From positions 29,846 to 93,845 of the forward strand of contig NZ_JAFEXF010000008.1 in the NCBI RefSeq assembly GCF_016905445.1: a DNA stretch of 64,000 nucleotides. The letters are read 5' to 3'. Made by a program: the position numbers and the translations under genes. The notes under the pieces are model-generated. The model ran no database searches and was not told where the DNA came from. It saw only the letters and a program-made list of their open reading frames with translations. Below are positions 26,103 to 33,826 of the stretch, one piece after another (the stretch's first letter is position 1; each line of letters opens with the position of its first letter). Source of the stretch: Streptomyces sp. G44 (GTDB taxonomy: Bacteria > Actinomycetota > Actinomycetes > Streptomycetales > Streptomycetaceae).

Positions 26103-27886
26103 GCGGGTTCTCCTTCATCGTGTACGGCGGGTGCGCCGCGCTTGTGAGCGGTCACCCAGAAGTGGATGCTCTCGACGAGCACCACGAGTGCCACGGCCAC
26201 GGCGAGTGCCGTGAGCGCGACGGTGAAATCTGTGGCGGGCAGCAGGGCCGCTGCCAGCGCGACCACGAGGACCCTGCCCTCCTGGCCGCCGATCGCGCGC
26301 ACCAGCCAGGCCGGCGGCGCGCCGGTACCGCCCTTGATGCGGTACACCGTGTCGTAGTGATGGTAGGCGACCGCGGCCACCAGTCCGAAAGCCGCCGGAA
26401 GCGCTCCGTTCACGTCCGCTTTGGCCGCCAGGACCAGGATCGTGCCGTACTCGGCGGCGCGGAAGAACGGCGGGACCAGCCAGTCCAGGGGGGCCTTGAG
26501 GGGCATGACCAGGGCGAGGCCCGACAGGGCGATGTACAGCGCGGCGGCGGCCACGACCACGGGGCCGCCGTAGGAGTTGCCCAGCGCCGTGCCGACGAGC
26601 CCGGCGCCGCCGGCGAAGGCGAGCACCGGGGCGGGCCGCAGCCAGGTCACCCGTGGCGTGAGGGCGGAGAACGCCGAGGCCAGGGGACCGTTGTCCGCGA
26701 GGTCGGCCAGCGCCGTCGCGGCGCGGTCGGTGCGGGTGGCCTTGCGGGTCAGCGAGCGCAGGACACGCCCGGCGGTGGTGTAGCAGGCCGCGAGCGCGCA
26801 GCCGATGAGCAGGACGACGAGGGTGACGCGCGGGGTGGTGACCGCGGTGAGCGCGGCGATCAGCGCCCAGCGCTCGCCGATGGGCAGCACGATCATCCGG
26901 CGTACCCACACCGTCCAGCCGACGCTGTCGAGCTTGTCGGAGAGGGCGGCGGTGGGGCTGGTGTTGGCGGTGGCGTCGTGGTTCGCCTCGTTGAAGGAGA
27001 AGTCCACGACGTGCCGGCAGGTCTGGAGCACCATCGCGCCGAGCGCCAGTGCCCACACGTCGTCGCCACCGCGGGCCGCGCCGAGTGCGAGCCCCGCGTA
27101 GTAGGCGTACTCCTTGGCCCGGTCGAACGTGGCGTCGAGCCAGGCGCCGAGCGTCGAGTACTGCAAGGAGTAGCGGGCGAGCTGCCCGTCGGTGCAGTCC
27201 AGGACGAAGGAGAGGATCAGCAGCAGACCGGCGGCGACGAAGCCGCCGCGCGTCCCGGTCGCCGCGCAGCCCGCCGCGATCAGGGCGGTGAGCAGCGAGA
27301 CGGTGGTGACCTGGTTGGGGGTCAGGCCCCGGCGGGCGCACCAGCGGGCGATGTAGCGGGAGTACGGCGAGATGCAGTACGTCGTGAAGAAGCCGTCCCG
27401 CGACTTGACCGCGGTGCGCAGGCGCACGGCCTCGTCGTCGACGGCGGCGACGGCCCGGCGTGCTTCGTCGCGGGTCTGGGGGTCGGTGGGGACGGTGGCG
27501 ACGAGGGCGCCGAGTTCGGGGCGGTGCACGTCCGTCGCCGCCGACTCCATGGCGGCCGCGATGCCGTCCGGGAGCGGGGCCGCGGTCCCGGCGCCCGTCC
27601 GCAGCGCGCGGGTGAGGGCCGTGCGGGCCTCCGGCTTGGCGGTGACGGCGCCGGGTACCGCCGAGGCGGCGAAGCGGGGGTCGGTGAGCGCCAGGCGCAG
27701 TGCGTGGACGTGACCGACGAAGCGCGCGTCGACGACGGCGACGCGCTGGTCACCCGGCACGGCGGCGAGCAGCGTCTCGGCGTCCGCCGCGTCGGAGGCG
27801 ACCCGCACGTCGAAGCCGAGGGACCGCAGATCGCCTTCGAGCGGCGACCCGGGGACCGGCTGACCGGTGAGGATGGCGGTCGACAG
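26099..27886 (-). CDS. CDP-alcohol phosphotransferase with C-terminal DUF5941 domain
   Basis: I extend this gene to a CTG codon at 27886, giving 595 residues. An AAGGAG site lies 9 nt upstream, an in-frame stop lies just before, and no ATG, GTG or TTG occurs until the GTG at 27808, which has no ribosome site. Residues 1-150 look like a worn nucleotide-binding domain. The CDP-alcohol motif is DCTDGQLARYSLQYS followed by TLGAWLDATFD. A membrane-embedded C-terminal half matches DUF5941. The layout recalls fused cytidylyltransferase-phosphotransferases such as IPCT-DIPP synthase. It is the first gene of the operon. Confidence 0.85.
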   Translation of the reverse strand: MSTAILTGQPVPGSPLEGDLRSLGFDVRVASDAADAETLLAAVPGDQRVAVVDARFVGHVHALRLALTDPRFAASAVPGAVTAKPEARTALTRALRTGAGTAAPLPDGIAAAMESAATDVHRPELGALVATVPTDPQTRDEARRAVAAVDDEAVRLRTAVKSRDGFFTTYCISPYSRYIARWCARRGLTPNQVTTVSLLTALIAAGCAATGTRGGFVAAGLLLILSFVLDCTDGQLARYSLQYSTLGAWLDATFDRAKEYAYYAGLALGAARGGDDVWALALGAMVLQTCRHVVDFSFNEANHDATANTSPTAALSDKLDSVGWTVWVRRMIVLPIGERWALIAALTAVTTPRVTLVVLLIGCALAACYTTAGRVLRSLTRKATRTDRAATALADLADNGPLASAFSALTPRVTWLRPAPVLAFAGGAGLVGTALGNSYGGPVVVAAAALYIALSGLALVMPLKAPLDWLVPPFFRAAEYGTILVLAAKADVNGALPAAFGLVAAVAYHHYDTVYRIKGGTGAPPAWLVRAIGGQEGRVLVVALAAALLPATDFTVALTALAVAVALVVLVESIHFWVTAHKRGAPAVHDEGEPA

Positions 27887-28138
27887 ACGAACTCACTCCT
27901 TGATTCCCGGCGCGGCTCGCGCCGGGCACGTGCGTAAGGGGGGCGCCCCTGGCACGGCGGCCGGGCGGCACGTCGGCAGAGGCTATCGGATGATGAGAAG
28001 CGGGCGTTCACCGCCCGTTCACGCCCCGATAAGGGCGGCCTGCGAGGGCCTCGGCCTGCGCGATCATCATGGTGGATGGGGGCCCGCCCCTCCAAACCGC
28101 GCCCGGATCGCGCCCGGCTTGCCCCCATAGCGTTCGCT

Positions 28139-28144
28139 TAGGGT
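28139..28144 (+). promoter_or_regulatory. -10 box TAGGGT of galE, probably leaderless
   Basis: TAGGGT ends 8 nt before the galE ATG and there is no ribosome site. The rest of 27887-28152 is the divergent promoter region shared with the envelope operon. Confidence 0.5.
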
Positions 28145-28152
28145 GGGCGTCC

Positions 28153-29136
28153 ATGACATGGCTGATCACCGGCGGGGCCGGATACATCGGGGCACATGTG
28201 GTGCGGATCATGGCCGGCGCCGGTCAGGACGTCGTCGTCCTGGACGACATCTCCTCGGGGGTGCCGCGGCGGCTGCCCGCGGAGGTCCCGCTCGTCAGGG
28301 GTTCCTCGCTCGACGGGGAGCTGCTGCGCCGCGTCCTCGCCGAGTACGGCGTCACGGGGGTGGTGCATCTCGCGGCCCGGAAGCAGGTCGCGGAGTCCGT
28401 GGCGCAGCCGCTGCGCTACTACCGGGAGAACGTGGGCGGCCTGGTGACGCTGCTCGGCGCGGTGGCCGAGGCGGGGGTGCGGCGGTTCGTCTTCTCCTCG
28501 TCGGCCGCGGTGTACGGCGATCCGCCGGACGTCCACCTCGTCGGTGAGGACACGCCGTGCGCTCCCGTCAGCCCGTACGGCGAGACGAAGCTGGCCGGGG
28601 AGTGGCTGGTGCGGGCGGCCGGGCGGGCGCACGGCATCGGGACGGTGTGCCTGCGCTACTTCAACGTGGCGGGCGCCGCGGCCCCCGAGCTCGCGGACAC
28701 CGGGGTCTACAACGTCATCCCGATGGTCTTCGACCGCCTCTCCCGCGGCGAGCCGCCGCGGATCTTCGGCGACACCCATCCGACGCCGGACGGCACGTGC
28801 GTACGCGACTACGTCCATGTGGCCGATCTCGCGGAGGCGCATCTGGCGGCGGCCCGGCGGCTCGCGGGCGGGGCCGCGGGTGACCTGACGGTGAACATCG
28901 GCCGCGGCGAGGGTGTTTCCGTACGCGAATTGGTCGACCTCGTCGGCGAGGTGAGCGGTGACCGCCGTCCGGCGCTGGTCGAGCCGGCCCGTGCCGGTGA
29001 CGCGCCGCGGGCCGTGGCCGACGCGCGGCTGGCCGCCGAGGAGCTGGGCTGGACGGCGCGGCGCGGGGTGCGCGAGATGGTCGAGTCGGCGTGGGCGGGG
29101 TGGTGCCTGCACCGTCCTCCGGCCCGCCGCGACTGA
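28153..29136 (+). CDS. galE: UDP-glucose 4-epimerase
   Basis: The 327-residue extended SDR starts MTWLITGGAGYIGAHVV (Rossmann GxxGxxG). The catalytic Ser is in VFSSSAAVYG, and the Tyr/Lys pair in SPYGETKLAGEW. The fold continues with LRYFNVAGAA and CVRDYVHVADLAEAH, both typical of GalE. It interconverts UDP-glucose and UDP-galactose. It is divergent from the envelope glycopolymer operon and could supply its sugar donor. Confidence 0.93.
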   Translation: MTWLITGGAGYIGAHVVRIMAGAGQDVVVLDDISSGVPRRLPAEVPLVRGSSLDGELLRRVLAEYGVTGVVHLAARKQVAESVAQPLRYYRENVGGLVTLLGAVAEAGVRRFVFSSSAAVYGDPPDVHLVGEDTPCAPVSPYGETKLAGEWLVRAAGRAHGIGTVCLRYFNVAGAAAPELADTGVYNVIPMVFDRLSRGEPPRIFGDTHPTPDGTCVRDYVHVADLAEAHLAAARRLAGGAAGDLTVNIGRGEGVSVRELVDLVGEVSGDRRPALVEPARAGDAPRAVADARLAAEELGWTARRGVREMVESAWAGWCLHRPPARRD

Positions 29137-29154
29137 CCGTCCCCTCGTGAGGGG

Positions 29155-29210
29155 CCCTGACCTGCGCGCCTTCCCCAGACGGCAATCGTTGCCATTTTCG
29201 CAGGTCAGGG
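29155..29210 (+). promoter_or_regulatory. Nested dyad with Zur-box-like core upstream of the zinc exporter
   Basis: CCCTGACCTGCG (29155-29166) pairs perfectly with CGCAGGTCAGGG (29199-29210). Inside the 32-nt loop sits GGCAATCGTTGCC (29181-29193), a perfect dyad around TCG. The 15-mer 29180-29194 matches the Zur consensus I recall (TGAAAATCATTTTCA) at 9 of 15 positions. It lies 110-170 nt upstream of the exporter start. The outer stem may also terminate galE transcription. Confidence 0.55.
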
Positions 29211-29321
29211 AGATGACAACGGTGTTCAGTGCCGCGTTGCCAGATACCCCCCACCCGTAGTTCACTGTGGTCGCGCGAGGACCGAACAGCAGACCGATGA
29301 CCGACGCGGGAGGCGGGCTCC

Positions 29322-30257
29322 ATGGGGGCTGGGCACGATCACGGACACACACACGGGGCGGCGACGGGGACGGCGGCCCAGGCCCACAAGGGGCGGCTCC
29401 GCATGGCGCTGGCCATCACGATCACGGTGATGTTCGCGCAGATCGTGGGCGGCCTGATGGCGGATTCGCTCGCGCTCATCGCGGACGCGACGCACATGGC
29501 GACGGACGCGTTGGGGCTCGGCATGGCCCTGCTCGCCATCCACTTCGCGAACAGGCCGCCCACCGAGAGCCGCACCTTCGGCTACGCCCGCGCCGAGATA
29601 CTCGCCGCGCTCGCCAACTGCCTGCTGCTGCTCGGCGTGGGCGGCTACGTCCTGTACGAGGCCATCGAGCGGTTCGTCACGCCTGCCGAGACGCAGGGGG
29701 GCCTCGCGGTCTTCTTCGGCGCCTTCGGCCTGGTCGCGAACATGATCTCGCTGTCGCTGCTGATGCGGGGCCAGAAGGAGAGCCTCAATGTGCGCGGCGC
29801 CTTCCTGGAGGTGGTGGCGGACACCCTCGGCTCCGTCACGGTGATCGTCTCGGCGACCGTCATCATGCTCACCGGCTGGCAGGCGGCGGACCCGATCGCC
29901 TCGCTGGTCATCGGCGTCATGATCGTCCCGCGCACGGTCAAGCTCCTGAGGGAAACCCTGAACGTCCTCCTGGAGTCGGCGCCCAAGGGCGTCGACATGG
30001 CGGAGGTGCGGGCCCACATACTGGACCTGCCGGGTGTCGAGGACGTCCACGACCTGCACGCCTGGACGATCACCTCGGGCATGCCGGTGCTCTCCGCGCA
30101 CGTCGTCGTCAGCACCGACACCCTCGACTCCATCGGCCACGAGAAGATGCTCCACGAACTCCAGGGCTGCCTGGGCGACCACTTCGACGTGGAGCACTGC
30201 ACGTTCCAGCTGGAGCCGAGCGGTCACGCGGAGCACGAGGCGAAGCTCTGCCACTGA
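29322..30257 (+). CDS. zitB: Cation diffusion facilitator, zinc exporter (ZitB/CzcD-like)
   Basis: The 311-residue protein has a His-rich N-terminus (GHDHGHTHG), six membrane helices and a CDF cytoplasmic domain with VHDLHAWTITSGMPVLSAHVVV. The transport site in helix II is DATHMATD. It exports Zn(II) by proton antiport. From memory, the S. coelicolor homologue beside idi (SCO6751) is zitB and is activated by Zur, and this gene sits one gene away from idi, with a Zur-like palindrome upstream. The substrate assignment rests on that parallel. Confidence 0.9.
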   Translation: MGAGHDHGHTHGAATGTAAQAHKGRLRMALAITITVMFAQIVGGLMADSLALIADATHMATDALGLGMALLAIHFANRPPTESRTFGYARAEILAALANCLLLLGVGGYVLYEAIERFVTPAETQGGLAVFFGAFGLVANMISLSLLMRGQKESLNVRGAFLEVVADTLGSVTVIVSATVIMLTGWQAADPIASLVIGVMIVPRTVKLLRETLNVLLESAPKGVDMAEVRAHILDLPGVEDVHDLHAWTITSGMPVLSAHVVVSTDTLDSIGHEKMLHELQGCLGDHFDVEHCTFQLEPSGHAEHEAKLCH

Positions 30258-30304
30258 CGGTGTTACGGTGGGCCTGGCTCTGAGTTCTTCGAGGAGGTGG
30301 GTTG

Positions 30305-30373
30305 ATGACTGTCGCGGCCGACGCTGCTCCGCGCGGCGCCACGTGCATCCCCGCTTCCCGGGCTCGCGCCTGA
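30305..30373 (+). CDS. 22-residue probable leader peptide (uORF)
   Basis: The ATG at 30305 has a very strong ribosome site (GAGGAGGT, about 7 nt upstream), better than that of the main gene. It encodes MTVAADAAPRGATCIPASRA plus RA and stops 70 nt before the methyltransferase gene. A small hairpin followed by a T-rich run lies in the gap. This layout fits ribosome-mediated attenuation. No direct evidence of translation exists here. Confidence 0.6.
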   Translation: MTVAADAAPRGATCIPASRARA

Positions 30374-30381
30374 CGTTCGTC

Positions 30382-30400
30382 GTCCGTCTTCGGACCCTTT
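30382..30400 (+). terminator. Candidate attenuator hairpin
   Basis: GTCCG and CGGAC pair around a TCTT loop and are followed by CCCTTTT, an intrinsic-terminator-like run that is rare in such GC-rich DNA. It lies between the leader ORF and the TTG start at 30444. Confidence 0.5.
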
Positions 30401-30443
30401 TCGTACGTACGCACGCGGGCCCCTCACTCAAGGGTTTCCCACG

Positions 30444-31712
30444 TTGACCGACAACGCTTCGATCACTGACGCCTTCTTCGCCCTGCACCACGGCCTTCCG
30501 CGGCAGGGTCCCGGCTCCGACGACACCACCCGGCGGCTGCTCTCCCTCGCGGGAACGCCGCCCGAGCGCCCGCGCGTGCTGGATCTGGGGTGCGGGCCCG
30601 GCCGGGCCGCGCTCCTGCTCGCCGCCGAAGCGGGCGCCGAGGTGACCGCCGTCGATCTGCACGAGCCGTTCCTCGACGAGCTCCGCGCGTCCGCGAAGGC
30701 GCGCGGACTCGCCGGCGCGATCACCGTCCTCAAGGCCGACATGGCCGAACTCCCCTGCCGCGACGGGTCCTTCGACCTCGTCTGGGCCGAGAGCTCGGCC
30801 TACGGCATCGGCTTCGACAACGCCCTGCGCACCTGGCGCCGGCTGCTCGCGCCCGGCGGGACGCTCGTCGTCACTGAGTGCGAGTGGACGGCCGCCGAGC
30901 CGTCCGCCGCCGCGCGTGCCTTCTGGGCGCGGCACTACGCGCTGCGTACCGGCGAGGAGAACGTCCGGGCCGCCACCGCCGCCGGGTACTCCGTGCTCGG
31001 CGCGCTCCGGCAGCCCGAGTCCGACTGGGAGGAGTACTACGGGCCGCTGGCCGCCCGCGCGGACGCCGCCGACCCCGCCACGCCCGGCATGGCCGAGGCG
31101 CTCGCCGCCACGCGCGAGGAGATCGCGATGCGGCGCGAGCACGGGGCGGAGTACGGCTACACGGGCTACGTCCTGCGTCCCGTGGGCCCCGGCCCCGGCT
31201 CCTGGGCGACGCGGCCGGAGACCGCCGCCGACGCGGCCGCGGTGCGCGCCCTGCACGGCGCGGCGTTCGAGACCGGGGCGGAGGCCGACCTCGTGGACAC
31301 GCTGCGCGCGGACCCGGAGGCCTGGCTGCCCGGTCTGTCGTACGTCGCCGAGGCGCCGGACGGCTCGGTCGCCGCGTACGCGCTGCTCACCCGCTGTCGG
31401 GTGGGCGGGGCGCCCGCGCTGGCGCTCGCGCCCGTCGCCGTACTGCCGGAGCACCAGCGGACCGGGGCGGGATCGGCCGTCGTCCGTGCGGTGCTGGACG
31501 CGGCACGCGCGCGTGGGGAGCGGCTGGTCCTCGTCCTGGGGCATCCCGCGTACTACCCGAGGTTCGGTTTCGAGCCCGCTTCGAGGTATGGGATCAGGCC
31601 AGGGTTCGAGGTTCCCGACGAGGCCATGATGGCCCTTGTCCTGAACGAGCCCGGTGATTCCGGGCCACTGCCGCGGGGCACGATCAGGTATCCGGCCGCT
31701 TTCGGGGTCTGA
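30444..31712 (+). CDS. Fusion of a class I SAM methyltransferase and a GNAT acetyltransferase
   Basis: The 422-residue protein starts at a TTG with no clear ribosome site. Residues 1-245 form a methyltransferase with motif I VLDLGCGPGRAALLLA, the acidic VTAVDLHE, and motif III near LLAPGGTLVVTECEW. Residues 255-400 form a GNAT domain with the acetyl-CoA loop VLPEHQRTGAGSAVV and the end GHPAYYPRFGFEP. Neither substrate is known. The preceding leader peptide and attenuator suggest that expression responds to ribosome stalling, as seen for some antibiotic-inducible genes (inference). Confidence 0.87.
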   Translation: MTDNASITDAFFALHHGLPRQGPGSDDTTRRLLSLAGTPPERPRVLDLGCGPGRAALLLAAEAGAEVTAVDLHEPFLDELRASAKARGLAGAITVLKADMAELPCRDGSFDLVWAESSAYGIGFDNALRTWRRLLAPGGTLVVTECEWTAAEPSAAARAFWARHYALRTGEENVRAATAAGYSVLGALRQPESDWEEYYGPLAARADAADPATPGMAEALAATREEIAMRREHGAEYGYTGYVLRPVGPGPGSWATRPETAADAAAVRALHGAAFETGAEADLVDTLRADPEAWLPGLSYVAEAPDGSVAAYALLTRCRVGGAPALALAPVAVLPEHQRTGAGSAVVRAVLDAARARGERLVLVLGHPAYYPRFGFEPASRYGIRPGFEVPDEAMMALVLNEPGDSGPLPRGTIRYPAAFGV

Positions 31713-31748
31713 GGTCCCTCCGGGCGCACGCACGGCCGGCGTCCGGTC

Positions 31749-31788
31749 CCGCATGTCCCGGCGCGCTTCCTGGCGCCGGGACATGCGG
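31749..31788 (+). terminator. 16-bp perfect hairpin after the methyltransferase-GNAT gene
   Basis: CCGCATGTCCCGGCGC pairs exactly with the arm at 31773-31788 around an 8-nt loop. It separates this gene from idi. Confidence 0.85.
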
Positions 31789-31859
31789 CCCTCGGAGTGC
31801 CTGGAGTGTCCGGAACGTACGGCAGACTTGAGGCTCGAAGACCGAAGCGAAGGATGGGT

Positions 31860-32453
31860 ATGCCGATCACACCTGCCACCGCGGCGAACAGCTCGTCGAA
31901 CGGCACCGGAGAAGCGATCTTGCTGGAACTCGTCGACGAGGACGGCAGGACGATCGGCACAGCGGAGAAACTCGCCGCTCACCAGGCGCCCGGACAGCTG
32001 CACCGGGCGTTCTCCGTTTTCCTCTTCGACGAGCAGGGGCGGCTGCTGGTCCAGCAGCGCGCCCTCGGCAAGTACCACTCCCCCGGCGTCTGGTCGAACA
32101 CCTGCTGCGGCCACCCCTACCCGGGCGAGGCGCCGTTCGCCGCGGCCGCCCGGCGTACGTACGAGGAGCTGGGGGTGTCGCCGTCGCTGCTCGCGGAGGC
32201 GGGCACCGTGCGCTACAACCACCCCGACCCGGACTCGGGCCTGGTGGAGCAGGAGTACAACCACCTCTTCGTCGGGATGGTCCAGTCGCCGCTGCGCCCG
32301 GACCCCTCAGAGGTCGGCGGGACGGCGTTCGTGACGGCCGAGGAGCTGGCGGCGCGGCACGAGAAGGAGCCGTTCTCCGCGTGGTTCATGACCGTGCTCG
32401 ACGCGGCGCGGCCCGCCATCAAGGAGCTGACGGGCCCTTCCGCGGGCTGGTAG
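31860..32453 (+). CDS. idi: Isopentenyl-diphosphate delta-isomerase, type I
   Basis: This is 197 residues from the ATG at 31860 (AAGGA upstream). The Nudix-fold enzyme has the catalytic Cys in WSNTCCGHPYPGE and metal-binding Glu residues in RRTYEELG and VEQEYNHLF. It interconverts IPP and DMAPP. Though separated from the hopanoid operon by 11 kb, it serves the same isoprenoid pool. It is convergent with the ATPase gene, with only 3 nt between the stop codons. Confidence 0.95.
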   Translation: MPITPATAANSSSNGTGEAILLELVDEDGRTIGTAEKLAAHQAPGQLHRAFSVFLFDEQGRLLVQQRALGKYHSPGVWSNTCCGHPYPGEAPFAAAARRTYEELGVSPSLLAEAGTVRYNHPDPDSGLVEQEYNHLFVGMVQSPLRPDPSEVGGTAFVTAEELAARHEKEPFSAWFMTVLDAARPAIKELTGPSAGW

Positions 32454-32456
32454 CCG

Positions 32457-32969
32457 CTAGCCGCCGCTGGTCTTCAGGGGGAGGGCCGCCCAGATGACCT
32501 TGCCCCCGCTCGCGGTGTGCTCGACCTCGCAGGCGCCGCCCGCCTCCTGGGTGATCTCGCGGACCAGCAGGAGGCCGCGGCCGCCCGTCTGCCCGTGGTC
32601 GGCGACCAGGGCCGTCGGGCGGTAGGGGTGGTTGTCCTCGACCGAGACCCGTACCCATTCGGCGCCGACCGCGACCTCCACGGCGAGCATCGGCGAGAGC
32701 AGGGCGGCGTGGCGCACCACATTGGTGACCAGCTCCGAGACGATGAGCAGCAGCCCGTGGATCAGCTCGTCCGATGCCGGTACGCCCTGCCGGGCCAGCA
32801 GGTCGCGCACCGCGTGCCGCGCCTGGGGGACGGAGGCGTCGACGGAGGGGGCGGTGAAGCGCCACACCCCTTCGTACGGCACCTGTGCGTGGCCCCTGGG
32901 AAGCGGACCCGGCCCCCTCCCGTCGTTCTCCATCGTCCGGTCGCCGCCCTCGCGCTCGATTGTCACCAC
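32457..32969 (-). CDS. Anti-sigma-type ATP-binding protein (HATPase_c_2)
   Basis: The frame is 170 residues from a GTG at 32969. The ATG at 32933 would give 158 residues, and neither has a clear ribosome site. The GHKL fold shows N-box LIVSELVTNVVRHAA, G1 region VSVEDNHPYRPT and G2 GGRGLLLVREIT. Stand-alone proteins of this kind (RsbW/SpoIIAB-like) are abundant in Streptomyces and often control sigma factors or anti-anti-sigma factors. No partner gene is adjacent. Confidence 0.88.
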   Translation of the reverse strand: MVTIEREGGDRTMENDGRGPGPLPRGHAQVPYEGVWRFTAPSVDASVPQARHAVRDLLARQGVPASDELIHGLLLIVSELVTNVVRHAALLSPMLAVEVAVGAEWVRVSVEDNHPYRPTALVADHGQTGGRGLLLVREITQEAGGACEVEHTASGGKVIWAALPLKTSGG

Positions 32970-33062
32970 ACATCGAGTGTTGGGAACGCACTGGTTCGGA
33001 CCGCGCCACTGACCAGAAGTCAGCGATTATCGACGGGATTTGATCGGCGGGGTATGACAGCG

Positions 33063-33710
33063 TCAGTTGTACGACTGGTCCTGTCCTCTTTGTTCACTCT
33101 TCCCGGTTTCTTCAGGTTGTACGAGGCCGACGATCCCGCGGCCTCCGACGCCGGTGGCGATCAGTCCCAGGCCGTCGAAGAGCAGCGCCAGGGAGAAGAA
33201 GCAGCCGATGACGTACTGGCTGCTGCTGGGCCACTCGGCGAGGACGAGGATGCCGAGCAGCAGGCCGAAGGCGCCCTGCACCAGCGTCCAGCCGAACTGC
33301 GGGCCGCGCACCACCAGGCTGCCGACCAGGCGGAACACCCCGCCCGTGAGGAAGAGCAGGGCCGCGAACATGGTCAGCGCCTCCGCCGCCACCTCGGGCC
33401 TGCGGATGATCACGACGCCCGCCGCGAGGTTCAGCGCCGCGACCACCACGCCCAGCCAGAAGAAGCTGCTGCCGCGCGACTGGACGGCGTGCAGCAGGCC
33501 GACCAGGCCGCCGACCAGCAGGAGCCAGCCGAAGAGCAGCATCGAGGTCAGCGTGGCGAGGCCGGTGTAGACGAGGCCGATGAGCCCGGCGACCGCCAGG
33601 ACCACGCCCAGCACCGCGAGCCAGCCGAAGCCGCGGCTCAGCCGCCTGCTCCGGGCCTGTGCCGTCGCGCTCCCCGGCCTGGTGGACCCGGGGTCCTTGC
33701 GTCTGGCCAT
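33063..33710 (-). CDS. HdeD/DUF308-like membrane protein
   Basis: This is 215 residues from the ATG at 33710, with GGAGA 5 nt upstream. About six membrane helices occur as three pairs, starting FGWLAVLGVVLAVAGLIGLVY, with Gly-rich helix faces typical of DUF308 repeats. In enterobacteria HdeD is linked to acid resistance, but the actinomycete role is unknown. The stop lies 93 nt from the neighbouring anti-sigma-type gene on the same strand. Confidence 0.85.
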   Translation of the reverse strand: MARRKDPGSTRPGSATAQARSRRLSRGFGWLAVLGVVLAVAGLIGLVYTGLATLTSMLLFGWLLLVGGLVGLLHAVQSRGSSFFWLGVVVAALNLAAGVVIIRRPEVAAEALTMFAALLFLTGGVFRLVGSLVVRGPQFGWTLVQGAFGLLLGILVLAEWPSSSQYVIGCFFSLALLFDGLGLIATGVGGRGIVGLVQPEETGKSEQRGQDQSYN

Positions 33711-33813
33711 CAGCGTCTCCGTATCGCTCGGCAATCGCTCGGCAGAGCCGTCCGGATCCGGTGGGCCCGGCCGGGGGCCTCCCCTTCTTGATCGTACGTT
33801 CGAGGGAGGCGGA

Positions 33814-33819
33814 TAGCAT
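33814..33819 (+). promoter_or_regulatory. -10 box TAGCAT of the crotonase gene, probably leaderless
   Basis: TAGCAT ends 7 nt before the ATG at 33827. No ribosome site is present, and a convincing -35 is not seen at normal spacing. Confidence 0.5.
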
Positions 33820-33826
33820 CCGGCGC

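Noticed and set aside
24313..27886. A secondary-metabolite cluster
   Set aside because: No polyketide, peptide synthetase or RiPP genes are present. The gene set fits cell-envelope polymer synthesis.
29262..32264. A 1000-residue minus-strand open frame across zitB, the fusion gene and idi
   Set aside because: It runs through three clear plus-strand genes and intergenic hairpins and has no family features.
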